Shown: positions 34,453-45,981, counted from the first letter of the stretch. The stretch: 64,000 nucleotides of DNA from Volvariella volvacea V23 (GCA_000349905.1 KB722739.1:948611-1012610); one strand, 5' to 3'. Notes: generated by a model from the sequence alone, not told the origin. Translations and numbers: made by a program.

Positions 34453-36008
34453 AGCAGTCAGACACTCTCATGGCAGCCTCCCCATCTGAGTCTCCTTGTG
34501 GCTCACTCTCTCCACCTCCCTCAACAGTGGTAAATTTTACAGGAGACAATTTGGGACCTGTTCTAGGATTGTCAACAGGTATGGTAGCACCTCCATCAAA
34601 CCCAGCTCAGATCACAAGATCACCCACACCTAACACTACTTGACACTCTACACCAAACTTAGGAAAGTAGGCCATGGCTGGTGCCTAGCAAGTCCAAGTC
34701 CAGATTTCTTGCTAAAATTGAATTTATTAGAGCTAGCTAGCTCTAATAAAATTCAATTCTAACAAAAGAAATCTAGACTTGGACCTGCCAGGGGTTAGCC
34801 ATAGTCTACTCTAAGTTTTATTGAATTGATTTTTGAATAAAATAGGTGAATATATATTGTTATGATATTTTGTGTTAATAATGTTTGTAGTATTAATAAA
34901 GTTTTTAATTTTGGCAGCTCTAAACTTGATTACATTGATAATATTTAAGATTTTAGCCAACAATATTGATAATTATTAATAATAATTCATATGAAATATA
35001 AGCACAAACTTTGTCTAATAAAGCTTATCATGGATTTTTGATTTTTAATAATGTCATGCATATTCACAATGGAATTAAATAAGATATACTTTTAATTATT
35101 ATAGATATAGTTTTTATATTCTACATGTACACATACACTACAATTACCTTGTATTCTATGGTCTATAGTTCTAACAACTCTTGATAAGTCTATAGATATT
35201 AACAATAGTGTACACTACATTTAAAAGCTGCTGAAGATATTAGTTTTATACTTTAGAGGTATACTAGATACATATAATGGGTAATTTCTATATCTTATAC
35301 TTAACAAATTCATAAGGGTAATATGAGATTATTCATGATTTTGTATTTCTATACCACAAAGTTGTATTACATTTGCAAACCATGGGAGATATCAGTACTG
35401 CACTTTGTATATGCATTCTACACATAAGGTGCAATATTTCTCTCCCTTATAGCTAAGAAATGTATAAAGAACCTGCAGAGATATTCATCATTTCATGTGT
35501 TTTCCATTAAAAAGTTGCATCACATTTAATAACCATGAAGTGCACATTAGGATTGATACAACCATTGAGATCTACATAAGAAATGGTACAGAATTTGTTA
35601 TAACATCAAAAGGTTGAGTGAAGAATTGAATGAGTAATTAAGCACACATCATGAGTATAGTCACAATGACCCAATGTCACATCATCCAAACATAGAGATT
35701 TATTCCTATTAATACAACAGCACTATCACAACTTTTGGCTGAGGATGTAAATTTTCTGAGATGCTGGAGCATGGGAGCATAACTTTTCCAAGATGCCAAG
35801 GCTATCTCTAGTCACAAAATGTGACATATCCTATTCTACCTATATGACCCATTGCTCAATCAATTCTTCACAGAACCTTATGATGTTATAAGCAAATCTG
35901 TATGAAAATCTATGTAGAATTCAATAGTTATATTAGTTTTAATGTGTGCTCCACAGTTATTGAATGCAATGCAATTCATTGGTGTGAAAAACATGAAATG
36001 GTTAATAT
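34453..36008. other. AT-rich island without CG dinucleotides
   Basis: Reading line by line I found no CG between the one at 34451-34452 and the one at 36009-36010, about 1.5 kb. Flanking genes are rich in CG. Such loss is expected of long-methylated transposon DNA. The stretch is non-coding and holds two large inverted repeats. Confidence 0.85.
34655..34818. repeat. imperfect palindrome, arms about 82 bp
   Basis: The two arms are symmetric about 34736.5, inside GAGCTAGCTAGCTC, with almost no spacer. Matching blocks include AGTCCAAGTCCAGATTTCTT in the left arm against AAGAAATCTAGACTTGGACC in the right. A single-strand copy would fold into a long hairpin. Probably a foldback or MITE-like element. 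Confidence 0.85.
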
Positions 36009-36135
36009 CGCTATGGGTTCTTTATATATTTCTTAGCTATAAGGGAGAGAAATCTTTCATTTTATGTGTAGAATGTATATGCAAAGTGTGGTGGTGATAT
36101 CTCCCACAGTTTTCAAATGTGATGCAAACTTTCAT
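35355..36135. repeat. foldback element, inverted arms about 285 bp
   Basis: Left arm about 35355-35640, right arm about 35849-36135, centred near 35744.5, loop about 208 nt. The clearest match is TCTCCCTTATAGCTAAGAAA at 35441-35460 against its reverse complement at 36029-36048. Other matching blocks lie across the whole arm, with scattered mismatches and small gaps. No coding sequence inside. Probably a foldback transposon. Confidence 0.8.
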
Positions 36136-37258
36136 TGAACTTAGCCAAAATATGACATTACAAGCTCAGAACTTACCGCCAGGCACCAAAATCAGGCACA
36201 GCTTTCCTGGTCCTGAAAAGACCAAGTCCTCACTTTGTTTTGGACTTGGAATGTTTATGACTCAGGCAGAGTGGTGTAAGAAGTGATGTATTGAGGACAG
36301 AGATATGGGTACTAGGTTTGCATTTTCTGTTGTAGTATAGCATATAATTAGTTGCAAGGGAGACAGTGCATTGCCTTCAATGAATGGTGACCTGGACATG
36401 TCAGTGCACACATAGAATCGAGCTTATTGGTGCTTGTTTACACAGGCTTGATACAGAGGGCATTGCCATTCAACGGGCCCCCACATCTTAGCTTAACAAT
36501 TTACGATGTCCTTTCATCCTCATCCTTGTGGGGAACCTCCAGAATAGCAATATGATACATCCAAACATTGAAGACTCATGTGATCTCTCCCCTGGTATCA
36601 ACTGTTGGCGAAACTTGTCGGGCTAACCAATCTAGCCTCCAGTACCAATTTCAAATCCGCTGAATGCTACGACTTAACGATGTCAATCCTTTTATATGTG
36701 AAACATACTCTTGAGAAATTGAGAGTGGGGCATGGTGAGGGAACCCGTCCGACACATCGTTTGTCGGACTTGGTATGCTGCCGTCGATGTGATGCGGTGT
36801 GACCGGCTAGTCACCCGAAACGTTCATTGAGTTGAAGGTGACCGTCCCAAGTAAGTTTCATCACCTTTACCCTAATTTTCAACCGCTTCGAACCGATGTG
36901 CCATCATTATTTCCTGCCTGGACTTTGTTAAATCCTTACATTTGGACACCCCTTCATAGCCCTTGGCACCACTGATGCTTCTGGTCCGCCATTGTGGGTC
37001 TCGCTCTTCCTCATACCCGATATCTTCGTCCTCTTTTCCATCCTCAACGGGCATGGATGGCCTTCTCTTGTGCATATGCCGGTGCACCACTTGTCCATTC
37101 CATTCTCGCACCTGCTCCTATGATCTCACTTCTCTGTCCCTATTCAAAACCGACTTTTTTTGATCCTGTCAGGCGACTCCAGTGTGACGACTTCTCCCGA
37201 ACATCGGAGTTAAGTCATGACGCTTCGGGTAATATACGTTCCTAGTGGCACGGGGGAC
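36136..37258. other. right edge of the AT island and promoter of secreted copy 3
   Basis: The left part continues the AT-rich repeat. From about 36775 the sequence matches the region upstream of secreted copy 4 (from about 40637), which marks the start of the tandem duplication. Confidence 0.65.
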
Positions 37259-37268
37259 GTATATAAAG
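37259..37268 (+). promoter_or_regulatory. TATA box of secreted copy 3
   Basis: GTATATAAAG, 89-98 nt before the ATG; the identical box occurs at the same distance in copy 4. The shared leader CGCAGTTCATTCGACGACCT starts at 37300. Confidence 0.75.
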
Positions 37269-37356
37269 ATTGCGGAGCTTTTCAATTCCTTATCATCCTC
37301 GCAGTTCATTCGACGACCTCACAGTGCAACGATCTACAATATTCTCAGGATTAGCA

Positions 37357-38134
37357 ATGCTATCGGCTTCACGATTCGGACACCTCACCCTCACCCTTGC
37401 TTCCGTGATTTCATTATTCATCACTTCATCGTCTGCTGCAGCAATTCTAGCTGCTCGTGACGAATCCATCTCGCATAGAGACCATACATATGCAGACACC
37501 CTACCATATAGGTTCACACTTGCAGCACTGAACGTCACTCTTACACCTGGTGCAAATTCCACTGGCGCGCCATTGGTATTAGGTCAAAATGGTAAGGAAT
37601 TTCGATCATGTACAATAGTTTGATGAACCTAAATTCACTGCTCTTCCTTAATCAAGGTGCCACTGGAGGGATCTACTTTCATGTGACCTCGGTGTGTTTC
37701 TTCCTGTTCATATCGTCTTCTGAGCGGACGCTCATACCTCACCTATATTATAGACATACAACACGTTCCCTTATAATGACTACCCCTCCATCGGCCTCTC
37801 CGAATCTCGCCTCAAAGCCTACAGGAGCGACGGAACAACAATGACTAACGGCACTACATTGACCACTCAGAATCCTGTCACCGGTGTTACCAGAACATCG
37901 CTTTACTGGTACACAACCGTGATTTATGCCTCTCCCGGCCCTCAAATATTTTCTGCATTGCTCCCCGATTCAAGTGACCCCAGTCTTTATCCACTGCTGG
38001 CGGTCAACGGAGATGCCGATAATTGGAGTTTGTGCCTTGGAACTGGGACGAGACCGCAAACGAACTTGTACTATAACGTCGCCGCAAGTGACGTGGATTG
38101 TTACAGGGTCAAGGTCAATATCGTACCGTTCTAA
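37357..38134 (+). CDS. secreted protein, four-member local family (copy 3)
   Basis: Exons 37357-37591, 37657-37691 (35 nt) and 37754-38134 give 216 residues. Signal peptide (TLTLASVISLFITSSSAAA), then LAARDE and the family domain: LPYRFTLAALNVT, NSTGAPLVLGQNG, GIYFHVTS, FPYNDYPSI, LKAYRSDGTT, GDADNWSLCLGTG, TRPQTNLYYN and CYRVKVNIVPF. Four or more N-glycosylation sequons. It is closest to copy 4, its tandem duplicate. A decayed kinase gene follows convergently, 260 nt downstream. Secreted, function unknown. Confidence 0.9.
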
Positions 38135-38394
38135 GGTGGATGGTAGTTGGGTTAGTATGACTGGTGGAACTTCGGACAGACATGGCCGTTGTGAGAGTGG
38201 GGGAAATCACGATATATTATTACGAAATGGACTTTCAATTCATGGACTTTGTTCGTTATTTACCGCTCTGTACTTCATCTGTATGTCGAACTCCAGAGAA
38301 TTCATCGCATGGTTTCAATTCTACTTAGCCAAGTCGTCCACATTGCACGTAGCTTGCTGTTACATCCATGCGATTATAATACCTTCTGCTGTGG

Positions 38395-39715
38395 AATAGC
38401 AGGTGTGAGGGTTACGATGAAGAAAATCCGTCGCCTCCAATGGTGGAACCAACGACCCAATGTCATTGAGCCTTCATGGCGCCGAGGAGGCCTTGAACGC
38501 AACTTGCGTCAACCTAACAAATTCCTGATTTCCTCGAATGTTGTGACCACTTCTTGTATAGTAGGCCTCTTGCTTGGGTCGCTTTGTGTCATGCTGTCAA
38601 CTAAGGGCCTCATAAATTCAAAACCCTTGTACTCCTCGATAGTTATATCTCGTGGATCGCCCTAGGTTGAGAAAGTCAATAAACGGGAGCTAGTAAGAGA
38701 TAGGGCTGTAATCACATCCATAAGATACCGTTTAACCATATTCCCAACATAATAGACATCCGTGGCATATGGGTTGCATGGTTGGCATGCAAGTTGGCCT
38801 TGATGCTCGGGTACAGTATCGTCAGCTCCGAACACCACCTCCTCGAGCGTATTCTTGTTCGAGGGATCGTACTGACGAGAAACACCAAAGTTGATGATGT
38901 AGTACTTAGGGGGGGGAGTACGTGTGAATGGCTTCGCTTTGGTGGTTAGATCGGCCTTATATCTATCATATTCATGGTGGAATCCATTCGGAAACATATC
39001 CGTTGGGTCCATCATGACATTTCTACCCGTGAAGTCACTGTTAAATGAAGGAAACCACCAGTCGAGATAGACTCCTGACAAATAGCGAACTCACTTACTG
39101 ATGAGCAACGCCATGCTCGTGCATAAATTGCAATCCATAAGCTATGATTAGTGCCTACACTTGTAAAACCTAGGAACCAACTAACTAACTTCAAATACCT
39201 GTTGAAAAAAGTCAATTGCCTCGCCATAAGTCTCGGATCTAGGTTTGTTGAAAGGTCTGAGCATGGGTAGGACGAGAATGATCATGTCTGAATTCAAAGG
39301 CGATTGAAGTACATCCAGCAAAGGAACACAGTGATTCCGTGGGTCGTTTGCGAGTCCTGCTCGACTCCACTTCTCGATGAGTTCGCATTCGTGAGGGTAC
39401 TTGCTCTTGTCAACCATCTTTAGTGGGACGCGTTTTCAGTCTTTGAGCCTTAGTGCATCAATGACCACCCCAGACTGAGAATCATTAAACATGTGCCTCC
39501 GGCCCCCGAGCTGTCGTAGAAACAAAAAGCTTACCAGGAGAGAAAGCCTGTCTTTGCACTTTCAAAAGTCCTTATCTCCAGAGATCCATGAGGGTATCCA
39601 ACCTGGTCTGAAGCGGGGGCGCAAGAGATATCCTTGTGATTGAAGCCAGACTTGGTGATGGCGCCAGCCGAGGTCTGCATAGTGGGCTCAAGGAATGTTC
39701 AGCTTCTCAGCTGGT
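38395..39715 (-). pseudogene. fungal kinase-like gene, dead tandem copy
   Basis: Matches the intact kinase at 42231-43605 along its length, but carries in-frame stops at 39688-39690 (Trp to stop), 39562-39564, 39436-39438 and 38509-38511. The initiating Met is not preserved, and a short N-terminal stretch (around WREVT) is deleted. The catalytic loop reads HHD for HRD across the intron, and DFG has become NFG (AAC codon, near 38890). The substrate-lobe stretch FGADDTVPEHQGQLA is still open, so decay looks fairly recent. It could be transcribed but cannot give an active kinase. Confidence 0.85.
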
Positions 39716-41115
39716 CAGTGGAACTATGGGCGTGGTGATGCGGTGAGGAAAAGTGTGTATAGGATGAAATGCTGTCGAAAACTTAAGAACAAAGAACAAA
39801 TACGTGCAGACTCCCTCCTTCTCTCTTTGTCTGATATTCAATAGTCCCGCATGAAAAGGTGTGAGGACTCAGTTACCGTGGGTCCACATATACCCAATTG
39901 TTAGCGAGCACATACATAAAGATTACTGAAAGAGGGATTAAATACTTATTTGGGTATAATACCCCTAAACCCCAAGGTGCCCCAATGTGCCAAAGGGTCT
40001 TGTGTATAATGGAATTATAGGACAACTGAATGTTGATAACACATACCAGCATGCGAGAAACGCCATCCAATAAAACAGGGATTGCCTTCCAGGTCTAAAT
40101 GAGGTCTAATGGAATGGGTACAATAGCACGCCCCCCTGCTCGTTATAGCAAGTGCCTTTGACATTGTAGCTTATACCTTGATATCTCTGGCAAAGGCGCG
40201 ACAATTTAAACGAGATGCGTACCGTGAAACTTTGAACGGACCAAGCACCCCCGGGCCATACGTTGTACTTATTTGTGTGTGCTTGTTGAAGAAGGCGTTG
40301 ACCTTGATGCTCAACTTTTCTTTCCGCCGCGGCTATGTCCACAGGACTGCGATAGTAGGTACTGCCGTTGCCTCTATCGCTGCTACGCTCTTAAAGGTTT
40401 TAGAAACATCTCGAAAAGCTCACCTCTTCAACTCTAGAACGATTCCAGTCTCCAGTATTCTGCCGTCTTACTGCTTGGCAGCGGCTATTTGCCGAGCACA
40501 TTCATCGCTAACACAGAAAGCACACTGCCACCAGCAGTGTCATAACGGACTTGTTCACCCTCTTTAAGTCAGTAACAGCTGGGGAATGGTGCGGAGGACT
40601 CACCCCTACCAGTAAATCACTCATCGGAGACTTCCCACTGCCGTTGACGTGATGCGATATGTACGGTGCGGTTTGCTGTTGCCGCTCGAGACAATCGTTG
40701 GGTCGAAGAAAGGCTTAGATGGCCGTTTTGAATAGGTTTCGACGCTTTAGCCCTGATCCATAATTGCTTCAAACTGACATACCATCATTCCCTCCAGACT
40801 GCACTATTTCAGACCTTTGTCTTTGTATGCCTTTTCATAATTATTGCTTACCTCTGACGGTCCTCGTCCGCCGTCATAGTATTACTCTTGCCTAATCCAC
40901 CATCTCTTACCTTCCCTCGACGGACTCGACTGACCTTCTTGTCCATTTTGCCGGTGTCATTACATATCCATCCCCCCTAGCTCTCGCCTATGACTGCATT
41001 CGTAACTCATCTCATTTCCGTCCTGTCTCCCACTCTTTGCTTGACAAGCTCCCCCGACTATCGGAGCTGGTTTTTACAGTCCGGGTGATGTGCAAGCTGT
41101 AATGGCATGGAGAAG
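39716..41115. other. spacer between duplication units
   Basis: Unit 1 homology ends near 39912. The next 700 nt have no match in unit 2 and may be an insertion. Unit 2 upstream sequence begins near 40637. The plus-strand frame 40178-40567 has no recognisable domain. Confidence 0.5.
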
Positions 41116-41125
41116 GTATATAAAG
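41116..41125 (+). promoter_or_regulatory. TATA box of secreted copy 4
   Basis: GTATATAAAG, about 90-98 nt before the ATG; the same box as in copy 3. The shared leader follows at 41157-41179. Confidence 0.75.
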
Positions 41126-41213
41126 CCTTAGGGATTTTCGCTTGCTTCATCGTCATCGCAGCTCGTTCGACGACCTCACAGTCTACTTCACTACGACATC
41201 TCAAGAGGTTGCA

Positions 41214-42003
41214 ATGCTTTCCGCACGATTTGGGCTTCTTACTCTCACCCTCGCTTCTGTCGTTTCGCTTCTCGTTGCTTCAGCATCCGCCGCTGCCATT
41301 TTCGTCCCCCGTGATGAAACGCCCTCTCGCAGAGATCCATCTACTGGGACCTTTGTAGATGAGCTGTCATACAGGTTCACGCTCGCAGCTGTGAATGTCA
41401 CCTACACTCCTGGTGCAAACTCCACCGGGGCGCCATTGGTATTAGGTCAGAACGGTGCGTATCTCTCGCATGTCTCGGTGCACTATACTTCTGTCAATTC
41501 TAACTTCTGCTATTTCTCAATCAAGGTGTTAGTGGAGGTATCGCCTTTCACGTCACTTCGGTCCGTTTAAATCTCCAGTTCTTTGCCCACTAACTTGATG
41601 CTCATCCCTGCTGGTCTTCTAGACGTATTATTCCTACCCCTACAACAGTTATCCATCCATCAGTCTCACCAATTCTCAACTCAAGGCTTACCGGAGTGAT
41701 GGAACGACCATGACGAATAGCACCATGTCCACCAGCACAAACCCCATAACTGGATTCACCCGGACATCTCTTTCCTGGTGGACAAGTTCGATTTATACTG
41801 GTCCTGGCCCTCAAGTCTTCTCTGCTCTGCTCCCCGACCCGGCAAGCACAGGAAGCTACCCATTGTTGGCTGTGTATGGGGATGCTGATAACTGGAGCTT
41901 GTGCGGTACTGGAAATTACCCTCTGGCACAGACAAACTTGTATTACAACGTCGCTGCAAACGATGACTGTTACAGGGTCAGAGTCAACATTCTGCCATTG
42001 TAA
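41214..42003 (+). CDS. secreted protein, four-member local family (copy 4)
   Basis: Exons 41214-41454, 41526-41560 (35 nt, donor GTCCGT) and 41623-42003 give 218 residues. Signal peptide (TLTLASVVSLLVASASAAA), dibasic PSRRDPS, then LSYRFTLAAVNVT, NSTGAPLVLGQNG, GIAFHVTS, YPYNSYPSI, GDADNWSLC, AQTNLYYN and CYRVRVNILP. The usual GTRPQ segment is replaced by NYPLAQ. Tandem duplicate of copy 3, followed convergently by a kinase-like gene 228 nt away. Confidence 0.9.
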
Positions 42004-42230
42004 AAGTAGCAGAACTTGAGCGGATCTTGGAATCATAACAAAGATTGGTCGCATATAGCTCCTGGATAGTATACGTATTAATGGACTTTATCGGTCATTG
42101 ACTATTTACGCTTGTCTTCGCTATGAGTAGGTACTGATGTTAAGTTCTCAGAAAATTTATTGCTAGGTTACTCTCGATTGACTGGTCATCTATATCGAAA
42201 AAGCACAAAATGTTTTGATATTGTACTTGC

Positions 42231-43605
42231 CTACTGTAATACCTTTTGATATGGTATAGGTGGTGTCAAGGTCACCGAAAACAGAACGCGCCGCCTCCAA
42301 TGGTGGAACCAACGACGTATGTGTTCCGGTGATGTTTCGTTGCGCTGTTGAGGTCGTGAACGCAACTGAAGCCGACTTAATGGATTTTTGATTATCTCAA
42401 ATTGCGCAATCACTTCTCCCATAGTAGGTCTCTTGCTTGGGTCATTTTGAGTCATATCGTCAACTAAAGGCTTCATGAACTCAAACCCCATGTACTCTTC
42501 TATGGCTGGGTTTCGTAGATCTCCCTAGTATCATAATGTCAACACATGAATTCTGTAGACTTATGATATCATGGTTACCGCTATGAACCATCGCTTGATC
42601 ATATTCCCGAGGTAATACACATCCGTAAGAAATGGGTTGCTTGGCTGACGAGCAAGTTGACCTTGATGCTCAGGTACTGTTATATCCGCTCCAAATACAG
42701 CAGTATCGAGCATATTCTTGTCCAAGGGATCATATTGGGTAGAAATGCCGAAGTCGATGAAATAATACTTTGGAGGCTTCTGAGTGTGTGTGTACGGTTT
42801 TGCGGGAGTGATTAAGTCAGCCTCATATTCATGGTATTCGTGATGGAACCCATTCGGGAACATATCCGTTGGATCCATCATGATATTGTAGCCACCACAA
42901 TCCCTATCAGGCAAAGAGCATAGCCAGTTTAGTAAGTCGCAGACCAAGGAGCTCTTACCGATGGACAACGCCGTACTCGTGAATGAAGTGCAATCCCTGA
43001 AGTTGCGATTGGTGCCTGCATTTGCACAACCTTATGGAGCGACTAACGAACCTCGAATACTTGTTGGAAGAAGTCGATTGCCTCGCCGTAAGTATCAAAA
43101 TGTGGTTGATCGAAGGGTCTGAGCATAGGCAAAACGAGGAAGATGATGTCCGGATTTATCGGTGACTGAAGTACGTCAAACAACGGAACACAGTGATTTC
43201 GCGGGTCGTTGGTCAGTCCGTCTTGGCTCCACTTCTCGGTGAGTTCACGTTCGTTGGGAGACTTGCTCTGAAAGACCATTTTTAGTATGACTCGTTTGTC
43301 GTCCTTCAACCTCAAAGCATCTATAACCACTCCAAACTGCAAGAGTCAATCAGTGAGGTCTTCTTGAGGGGCGAAAAGCTCACCTTCAGGTGAAGCCTGT
43401 CTTCGCACATTTCAATGTCCTTATCTCCTGATGCCCATGAAGGTACCCAACCCGGTCTGAAGCGGGGGCGCAAAAAGTATCCCTGTGATTGGAGCCATAC
43501 TTGATGATCGCGCCAGGTAACTTCACGCCATCCTAATTCAGCATATTGGGACCAAGGAATATTCGGCTGCGCCTGAGGCGACTGCGTATTTGCTTCTGAA
43601 GTCAT
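42231..43605 (-). CDS. fungal-specific protein-kinase-like protein, intact copy
   Basis: A kinase-fold protein of the type expanded in Agaricomycetes. First exons 43605-43384 and 43336 onward. Kinase landmarks: VILKM with the ATP-anchoring Lys, hinge region FLVLPMLRPFDQP, HRDCGGYNIMMD with HRD split by an intron (CG then G), FIDFGIS with an intact DFG Asp, then GADITVPEHQGQLA and PSKRPTMGEV. There is no Gly-rich loop that I can recognise, and the activation segment lacks APE, so activity is uncertain. The C-terminus is short and basic (WFHHWRRR). Its tandem copy at 38.4-39.7 kb is dead and a third relative is at 59.2 kb. Confidence 0.82.
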
Positions 43606-44257
43606 GGCAGTGCAGCGGAGGGGAGCGGATTGTGATACGAGACGTTCAGGAATTTGAAAACAAACGGGCTCAGGCATCTCTTCTTCTCATTTTATTCATC
43701 GTCCAGCATCCAGGTTGGGGAAAGCTTGAGAACTCAGTTGTTGTGGGTCCACGGTATCTATTCATTGTAGGTCCAAGTGTGATGAGCACGTTGTACAAGT
43801 TACCGAAAGCGGGAACAAATATACTCGAGTACAAGCACATCATCAAGGCCGCTGTAGTCCCAATACGTCTGAGGTGCTGTATGCGATGTCCATAAGGGAC
43901 TAAATTGGGTTTTGGTGGCATTCAGCTGGTGCGGTCCTGAACCCCTCTCGTATTGTAGGTCTATAGTGACGGTAGGATTGATCAAACACTATTGCAAGTT
44001 ACGAGTATAAAAGAACGAAATTAATGGTATATGCCTTCAATGTAGTTATAGAAATGAATCATCGATAGCAGTATCTCTAGTGTTTTCGTAGGCCATAAGA
44101 TTGGGCACTTCCCCTGTGGGTGTTACATTTATGATTAAATAGTTCGGGAGTGTCCGACTCGGAATAAGCTCCATCACTCCTCGTGAGATTTCCCTCGCCT
44201 TGGTTCCTTTGCGGCAAGGAGAGTTCATGTCCCTTAATTAATTAATCCTTTCACCAT
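43606..44257. other. intergenic
   Basis: Upstream sequence of the kinase-like gene to about 43790 (shared with unit 1); no gene beyond. Confidence 0.6.
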
Positions 44258-45640
44258 CTCAGGCTATCCTATGTTACTGGACAGGTAGGTGAATCGGAAG
44301 GATAGCCCTTCTCCGTGGTCTCTCCGCTTGGTCTTCCAGAGGGTACTTTAAAATCATCATCGCTCGAGTGTTTTGTGCAGAGGGGCAACTGACGTGGCGG
44401 CTTTACATCCGTTAGGATGCCGTCTGGCCTGACGATTGTAGTAGTTGGTGAGGTGACAGGAGTCAAAGGCTGGTCTTGGCTACGATCTCCTGTGCTGGCC
44501 ATTGTGGAGAAAGATGCCTGGTAGGGGACACCAACGATAATTCGACCAGCACCAGGAATGGCGTTTTATACAAACGCAAAAGGCCCCCTTCTGCTGCGCT
44601 TGCTCATGTCAATTTCATCTATTTATGCTGAAGTCTGGGTCTATTTCAGTACAAGAGATAGGAGAGATAAATTACTTGCCCTTGTCAGTACTTGTGCATC
44701 TGAAATTTATAACGAGCAGGTCGAGGAATGACACCTGATAAAGAAGATGGTCAGAAACATGGCAAAACTGTTCTGCGCGGTGCTCTCAGAGCGTGAGAAT
44801 CAGGGATCGCCGAACTGTGGTGTTAGTACACTGCGCAGTGCTGCGATAAAAAAGGGTCATCATTCATCCAATCCGTTGAAGAGGCCATTTAACGATATCG
44901 ATATTAGCCTGACTCAGGACTCACAATCATGAATAAGTTATAAACGTCATAATTTTCACTGCAGCACAGACTGCCACATTGGAGGTCCGTTATGTCAATG
45001 CCCACGAGGACTAGTGGAGCAGTTCTGAAGAAAAAGCCTTCCCGGCCGCCTGCAGATGGCGTGATATCTAGAAAATCGCGCCTTCAATTTTTCGATGGGA
45101 CTAGCGAATAACTGAACGTATTACCACCAAATTTGCCCAATATCTTCAATTTACTTGAAGGTGCCTCCGTAACGATTTTCAAAGAAATCTGGGTGGAGGA
45201 GTGGGGGACCACAAAAGTTTGCCACTCGACAGTGATTGAGGATGCCGGTAAGGCATAGCATCTCTGCAATTGATTGCTTCGAGCAAAAATATCACTGCTC
45301 GCAAGCAGTGTCATCCCGAACATAGTGATGACCTAGTCACAAAGCCAAGTAGCAAACATGGTCATCATACCTTACCATTATCAACGATTTGCGCAATATA
45401 GTAACCTATCTCTTTGCATTCATATTCCTTGCCATCATGGTGGTATATGGTCAAACTAGAATCGACAACGTTCGGAGCCAGCAAAATAAAAAGGAATGCT
45501 CGGAGATCTGTGGGCTAATGCAAGCAGCAGCTCAATACGGCTCGTTAAAATGATGGACCCACAAGCACACGCGATCATACCTGATTTGGAAATGACGCCT
45601 TCACCGCCCAGACTTGATAATACGACTAAGTGTGATGCTT
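44258..45640. repeat. direct duplicate of the MFS gene 5' end and promoter
   Basis: Matches about 47995-49090 in the same orientation: the first coding stretch of the MFS gene, its upstream region and sequence beyond. Shared blocks include AGAGCGTGAGAATCAGGGAT and GATTGCTTCGAG. A part near 45000-45290 has no counterpart and may be an insertion. Confidence 0.8.
44269..44502 (-). pseudogene. truncated MFS transporter 5' fragment
   Basis: Seventy-seven codons matching the start of the MFS gene at 48234: MAST, TSPTTTIV, DVKPPRQLPL, SSDDD, PSGETTEK, SDSPTCPVT. The next codon is a stop where the full gene has the Trp of VTWDGPNDPE, and similarity ends shortly after. No transmembrane part remains. 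It keeps a copy of the promoter, so it may be transcribed. Confidence 0.85.
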
Positions 45641-45981
45641 TAACAAAGTTGAATCATGGTCCCAGATAAACTCTGCAGATCCTTCGTTCAGAACTCGGCA
45701 TCATTTCGCATTACTACAATTTTGCAAGACTTGTATGCGAGAATATGGAATTATATTGGTGCTTGATGGAAAATAGAACTATGAATGTAACAAGTCCTCA
45801 TATCTATGCTAGATGTGGATATACAGGTTGAATAATTGTGATGTCTACTAAATCATGATGGATATCGATACAAGAGATAACTAGATTATAACATAGCAAG
45901 TGTCCAAGATATCAATGCTCCGTAATGTGTGTCGCGTATGCTGTATGCGGCTACCGCAGTTTAACTTCTCTAGGAAGTTAT
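44503..45981. other. duplicated promoter region and 3' flank of MFS gene
   Basis: Mostly the duplicated MFS upstream sequence. No intact gene supported. Confidence 0.6.

Larger units (their letters stand above)
36775..39912. repeat. tandem segmental duplication, unit 1
   Basis: Promoter, secreted gene (plus) and kinase-like gene (minus) match unit 2 at about 40637-43790 in order, orientation and spacing. The right limit is the shared block CTCAGTT, TGGGTCCAC near 39865-39912 and 43733-43790. Confidence 0.8.
40637..43790. repeat. tandem segmental duplication, unit 2
   Basis: Second copy of the secreted-gene and kinase-gene unit; here both genes are intact. Confidence 0.8.
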
